9,108 nt of DNA from JAFDZO01 sp038225955 (lineage in GTDB: Bacteria; Bacteroidota; Ignavibacteria; Tepidaquicellales; Tepidaquicellaceae): NCBI GenBank assembly GCA_038225955.1, contig JBBRQV010000131.1, forward strand, positions 1-9,108, read 5' to 3'. The position numbers and the translations under genes are program-made. The notes under the pieces are model-generated. The model was not told the DNA's origin and searched no databases. It was given only the letters and a program-made list of their open reading frames with translations. The stretch's first letter is position 1, and each line of letters starts with the position of its first letter. Positions 7,301-9,108 of the stretch are shown one piece after another.

Positions 7301-9108
7301 AATCAGACCTTTTGTGGTGCTGACCCAAATATCATTTTTGTTATCGGTCAAAATTCCATAAATGGCTTCAACAGATAGTTCGTAAACGCTATCAAATCTT
7401 TTTGCCGTTCCTGACTTCCTGTCAAACAAATTTAATCCTGTATTAGTACCGACCCAAAGCTGACCCAATGCATCTAACTGAAGATAGTTTACAAAGTTAT
7501 CACTTATAGTACTGTTATCTGAAACTGAATGTCTATAAACGGTGAACTGTCCTGTTTTTTTATCTAACTTATTTAGTCCGTCTCCTGTGGCAATCCATAG
7601 AAATCCCTGGGGATCTTGGCAAATATTCCAAACTTCATTATGGCTAAGTGAATTTTTTACATTCGGATTATTTTTATAAACCTGAAACGTTTTTGTTATA
7701 GGGTCATATTTTTGCAGACCTACTCCGTAAGTTCCAACCCATATTTCGCCATCGCTATCTTTAAACAAGCACAATATTATACTGTTGGAAGAATTAGAAG
7801 TAAACAATTCATTCTTTATTAATTCATAAGTGCCCGTACTAGAATTAAATTTTACTAATCCGTCATCAGTGCCGAGCCATAATACTCCGGGAGAGTCTTC
7901 AAGAATCCCGGTAATTCTTTCATATCCTTTTATGATATTTCTTCCGGGCTGGGCTGTAAATGATTTGAAAATATTATTTCTTGGATCATAAAAATTCAGT
8001 CCGCCATCGTTTGTACCAATCCAAATGTTTTTTTGTGAGTCTTCGAAAATTGTTCTTATTGAATTACTGGTAAGTGAATTTTTATCGTACGGAATGTTTC
8101 GCAGTAAATTAAACTTTATCGTTGATGGATTGTATTTGCTTATACCATTGCCGCGTGTTCCTACCCAAATTGTTGATGAATTGTCTTCAAAAACACAACG
8201 AACGTCATTGCTTCTGAGACTTAGAGGGTTATTCGTATTATTTACATAATTTTCAAAATCCCCATTTGTTTTCAGATATAATCCATTGCCGTAAGTTCCC
8301 GCCCAGATTCTTCCTTCCTTATCTTCAAAAAGAGTATTTACTATATCCTGGTCACTCTCTCTTTGACTTAACGATTTTTTAATAAATTCATTTTTTGATT
8401 CATCGAAAAGATAAAGTCCCGTTTCTCCTCCGACATAAAAATCGCCTTTGGAGGAAATAAGTAATGAGCGAATTCTATTAGATGTAAGCTTAGGTGTAAA
8501 TCTTGAAAAGGTTTTTGTTATCGGATTAAATTTGTTTAACCCCTCATCGGTAGCAATCCAAAGATTCCCCGTTTTATCTTCTGTTATATCCCAGATTCTG
8601 TTATTAGACAAAGTGTTATCATCGTCGTTAAAATGTTTATAAGTTTCGAATGCATCTTTATCTTTCAAATATTTATTAAGTCCACCCCCTGCCGTACCGA
8701 CCCATAAATCTCCTGCACGTGACTGAAATATTACAGGAACTCTGTTGAATGAAATTGAGGAAGTATTGGAAGGATTGTATTTATATGTAATAAATTTTTC
8801 ATGCATGGGATCAAATCTGCAAAGGCCTCCACCCCATGTTCCAACCCAAATGTTTCCGTCTTTGTCTTCAAAAACTTTACTAACGTTATTATTTGGAAGA
8901 GATAAAGAATCAGTCGGGTTGAATTTAAAAACTGTGATATTATAGCCGTCATATTTATTCAATCCGTCCTGAGTAGCAAACCACATGAACCCGGCCTTAT
9001 CTTGTGTAATTGAATAGACCGCATTGTGCGAGAGACCGTTCTCCAATGAGATGTTCTCAAATAGTAACTTATTCTGCTGGGAGAATGAATAGCCCGATAG
9101 GAATAGAA
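4376..9108 (-). CDS. Periplasmic-propeller sensor histidine kinase (Reg_prop-Y_Y_Y-TM-GAF-GAF-PAS-HisKA-HATPase), N-terminus cut by window edge
   Basis: Sensor kinase; residues are numbered from the TTG at 9046-9044. That codon is unlikely to be the start, because the frame stays open to the edge and the 20 upstream codons read LFLSGYSFSQ then QNKLLFENIS, the tail of a signal peptide and the usual beginning of this family. Order: fourteen Reg_prop blades (16-630, two seven-bladed propellers) and Y_Y_Y (about 690-755) in the periplasm; one membrane helix (about 762-780); coiled coil (about 780-850); GAF (about 850-1000); second GAF (about 1018-1182); PAS (about 1193-1310); HisKA with ASHEFKTPL and phospho-acceptor His1340; HATPase with N-box Asn1456/Asn1460, DEGIGIP (1488-1494) and GTGLGL (1516-1521). 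All kinase boxes are intact. There is no receiver or AraC domain, unlike Bacteroides hybrid systems, so a separate response regulator is expected. The ligand is unknown; propeller sensors in Bacteroides often sense glycans, but nothing here indicates that. It ends tail-to-tail over serC. Confidence 0.95.
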   Translation of the reverse strand, partial: LFLSGYSFSQQNKLLFENISLENGLSHNAVYSITQDKAGFMWFATQDGLNKYDGYNITVFKFNPTDSLSLPNNNVSKVFEDKDGNIWVGTWGGGLCRFDPMHEKFITYKYNPSNTSSISFNRVPVIFQSRAGDLWVGTAGGGLNKYLKDKDAFETYKHFNDDDNTLSNNRIWDITEDKTGNLWIATDEGLNKFNPITKTFSRFTPKLTSNRIRSLLISSKGDFYVGGETGLYLFDESKNEFIKKSLSQRESDQDIVNTLFEDKEGRIWAGTYGNGLYLKTNGDFENYVNNTNNPLSLRSNDVRCVFEDNSSTIWVGTRGNGISKYNPSTIKFNLLRNIPYDKNSLTSNSIRTIFEDSQKNIWIGTNDGGLNFYDPRNNIFKSFTAQPGRNIIKGYERITGILEDSPGVLWLGTDDGLVKFNSSTGTYELIKNELFTSNSSNSIILCLFKDSDGEIWVGTYGVGLQKYDPITKTFQVYKNNPNVKNSLSHNEVWNICQDPQGFLWIATGDGLNKLDKKTGQFTVYRHSVSDNSTISDNFVNYLQLDALGQLWVGTNTGLNLFDRKSGTAKRFDSVYELSVEAIYGILTDNKNDIWVSTTKGLIEFSPKDTSYRTYNVLDGLQSNVFTQNACYKASDGRLFFGGINGLNYFYPDSIPENKHIPNVVITDYKLIEQNIPETDLDKYWMMFKTQSKLELPYDRNFVTFDFASLDYARPEKNEYRYKLEGLDNDWIEAGSRRYATYTSLNPGTYTFRVKGSNNDDVWNETGATLTVKITPPYWKTWWFIAGGLLLLVSASYTSYNYRVNRLRNKQTELLNLINEREIAEAKLRKSEEEIRKINSFLEERIKERTLKLETEIVERKRYERVQEAIYQIAEAIPVSEDMTELFSKIHGIIGMLMPAKNFYIALYDKKNDFVTFPYYVDEFDYKPIPRRSRKGITEYVIRSGKALLSPRSVSEELLRSGEIEQTGRPAPLWMGVPLKIKGETIGIMAIQDYHREDTYGENEMQILTFVSEQISVAIERKTREESDRKNLDVILQHRNVLLVLSQVDKSDFNLSLEKILTATSQTLNIERVSFWILDKEDKKLKCKKMYLQKSNIFDKSSESTVLPATFPGVADNFDDYFAALKSNKKLQSNDAQGDSNSGIVDNYLKPLGIKYIMDIPVWLRGDVYGIICLEETNEIKELSVGEEDFIASISTMLTLSLEASFRKKAEENLSASEEQYKLLVENASEAILVLQDGLIKYSNPKTLDLLGYAPDELHYSKFLNFIHEDDRELALLNHLKKLKGDNDPNVYTYRIITKRGLIRYFTVNAVLINWGTERAVLAFLSDVTERKRAEREIQLSFEKQKELSDLRSKFVTMASHEFKTPLTAILGSAEILEKYGKTLDEDKRQRNIFRIQESVKRMNQMLNDIIIMGKSDTGKLELKASPIDLNVFLQNLVDDLLQREAKKANPKLNTSIEGLPVDAYVDAEIIRQGIENILSNALKFSNSESEVIFKAYMEKSNIIIKIKDEGIGIPDADKKRLMEPFFKGSNVENLSGTGLGLTIVKRAVEMHQGKIEINSQENKGTEVTIVIPYRIS
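7157..9001 (-). repeat. Fourteen tandem Reg_prop blade repeats in the sensor kinase
   Basis: Each repeat carries a core of the form (E/Q)D..G.(I/L)W.GT..GL..(F/Y)(D/N) and recurs every 41-48 residues. With residue 1 at the TTG of 9046-9044, cores begin near residues 16, 60, 108, 156, 197, 241, 287, 335, 383, 429, 477, 524, 567 and 612. Repeats 5 and 14 are the most degenerate, with FYVGG and LFFGG in place of W.GT; repeat 7 has SST where the glycine usually stands, and repeat 13 has WVST. Fourteen fits two seven-bladed propellers, as in known hybrid two-component sensors of Bacteroides. The repeats are diverged and I did not see long exact DNA copies. Confidence 0.9.

Noticed and set aside
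8731..8952. Minus-strand open frame of 73 codons in another frame of the kinase propeller region, and plus-strand frames at 8448-8642 and 8745-8945.
   Set aside because: Products of the repetitive propeller codons read out of frame; no domain or independent ribosome binding site.

Overview
The window is a chromosomal segment of a low-GC bacterium, most likely from the Bacteroidota/Ignavibacteriota (FCB) group. The reasons are a giant two-component sensor built on periplasmic Reg_prop and Y_Y_Y repeats, weak or absent Shine-Dalgarno sequences, TTG initiation, and AT-rich coding sequence. This placement is an inference; there is no rRNA or other phylogenetic marker here.

Layout, left to right. 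(1) Bases 1-392, minus strand: the first 130 codons of a DUF2971-family protein, cut by the window edge and much more AT-rich (about 26% GC) than its neighbour. (2) Bases 420-1253, minus strand: a complete cyanophycinase (cphB) with all family catalytic residues; its first third by coordinate is about 43% GC. (3) Bases 1254-1382: a 129-base divergent intergenic region that must hold promoters for both directions. (4) Bases 1383-3287, plus strand: a SerB-SerA fusion, with an N-terminal HAD phosphoserine phosphatase joined to an E. coli-type 3-phosphoglycerate dehydrogenase with a C-terminal ACT domain. (5) Bases 3289-4383, plus strand: a class-V aminotransferase starting one base after the fusion's stop codon, predicted to be the phosphoserine aminotransferase (SerC). 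(6) Bases 4376-9108, minus strand: a sensor histidine kinase of more than 1,570 residues, convergent with serC and overlapping it by 8 bases. Its reading frame stays open to the right edge, so its true start lies outside the window.

How the genes fit together. Genes 4 and 5 make up the whole phosphorylated serine pathway (3-phosphoglycerate to phosphohydroxypyruvate to phosphoserine to serine) in two translationally coupled genes, with the first and third enzymes on one polypeptide and a conserved serine-feedback site at its end. The cyanophycinase releases beta-Asp-Arg dipeptides from the nitrogen store cyanophycin; no cyanophycin synthetase is visible. The sensor kinase has 14 propeller blades, Y_Y_Y, one membrane segment, a coiled coil, GAF, GAF, PAS, HisKA and HATPase domains, but no receiver or DNA-binding domain, so it needs a separate response regulator.

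I see no tRNA, rRNA, CRISPR array, insertion sequence or attachment site. The least ordinary items are the SerB-SerA fusion with coupled serC, and the compositionally distinct DUF2971 gene at the left edge.
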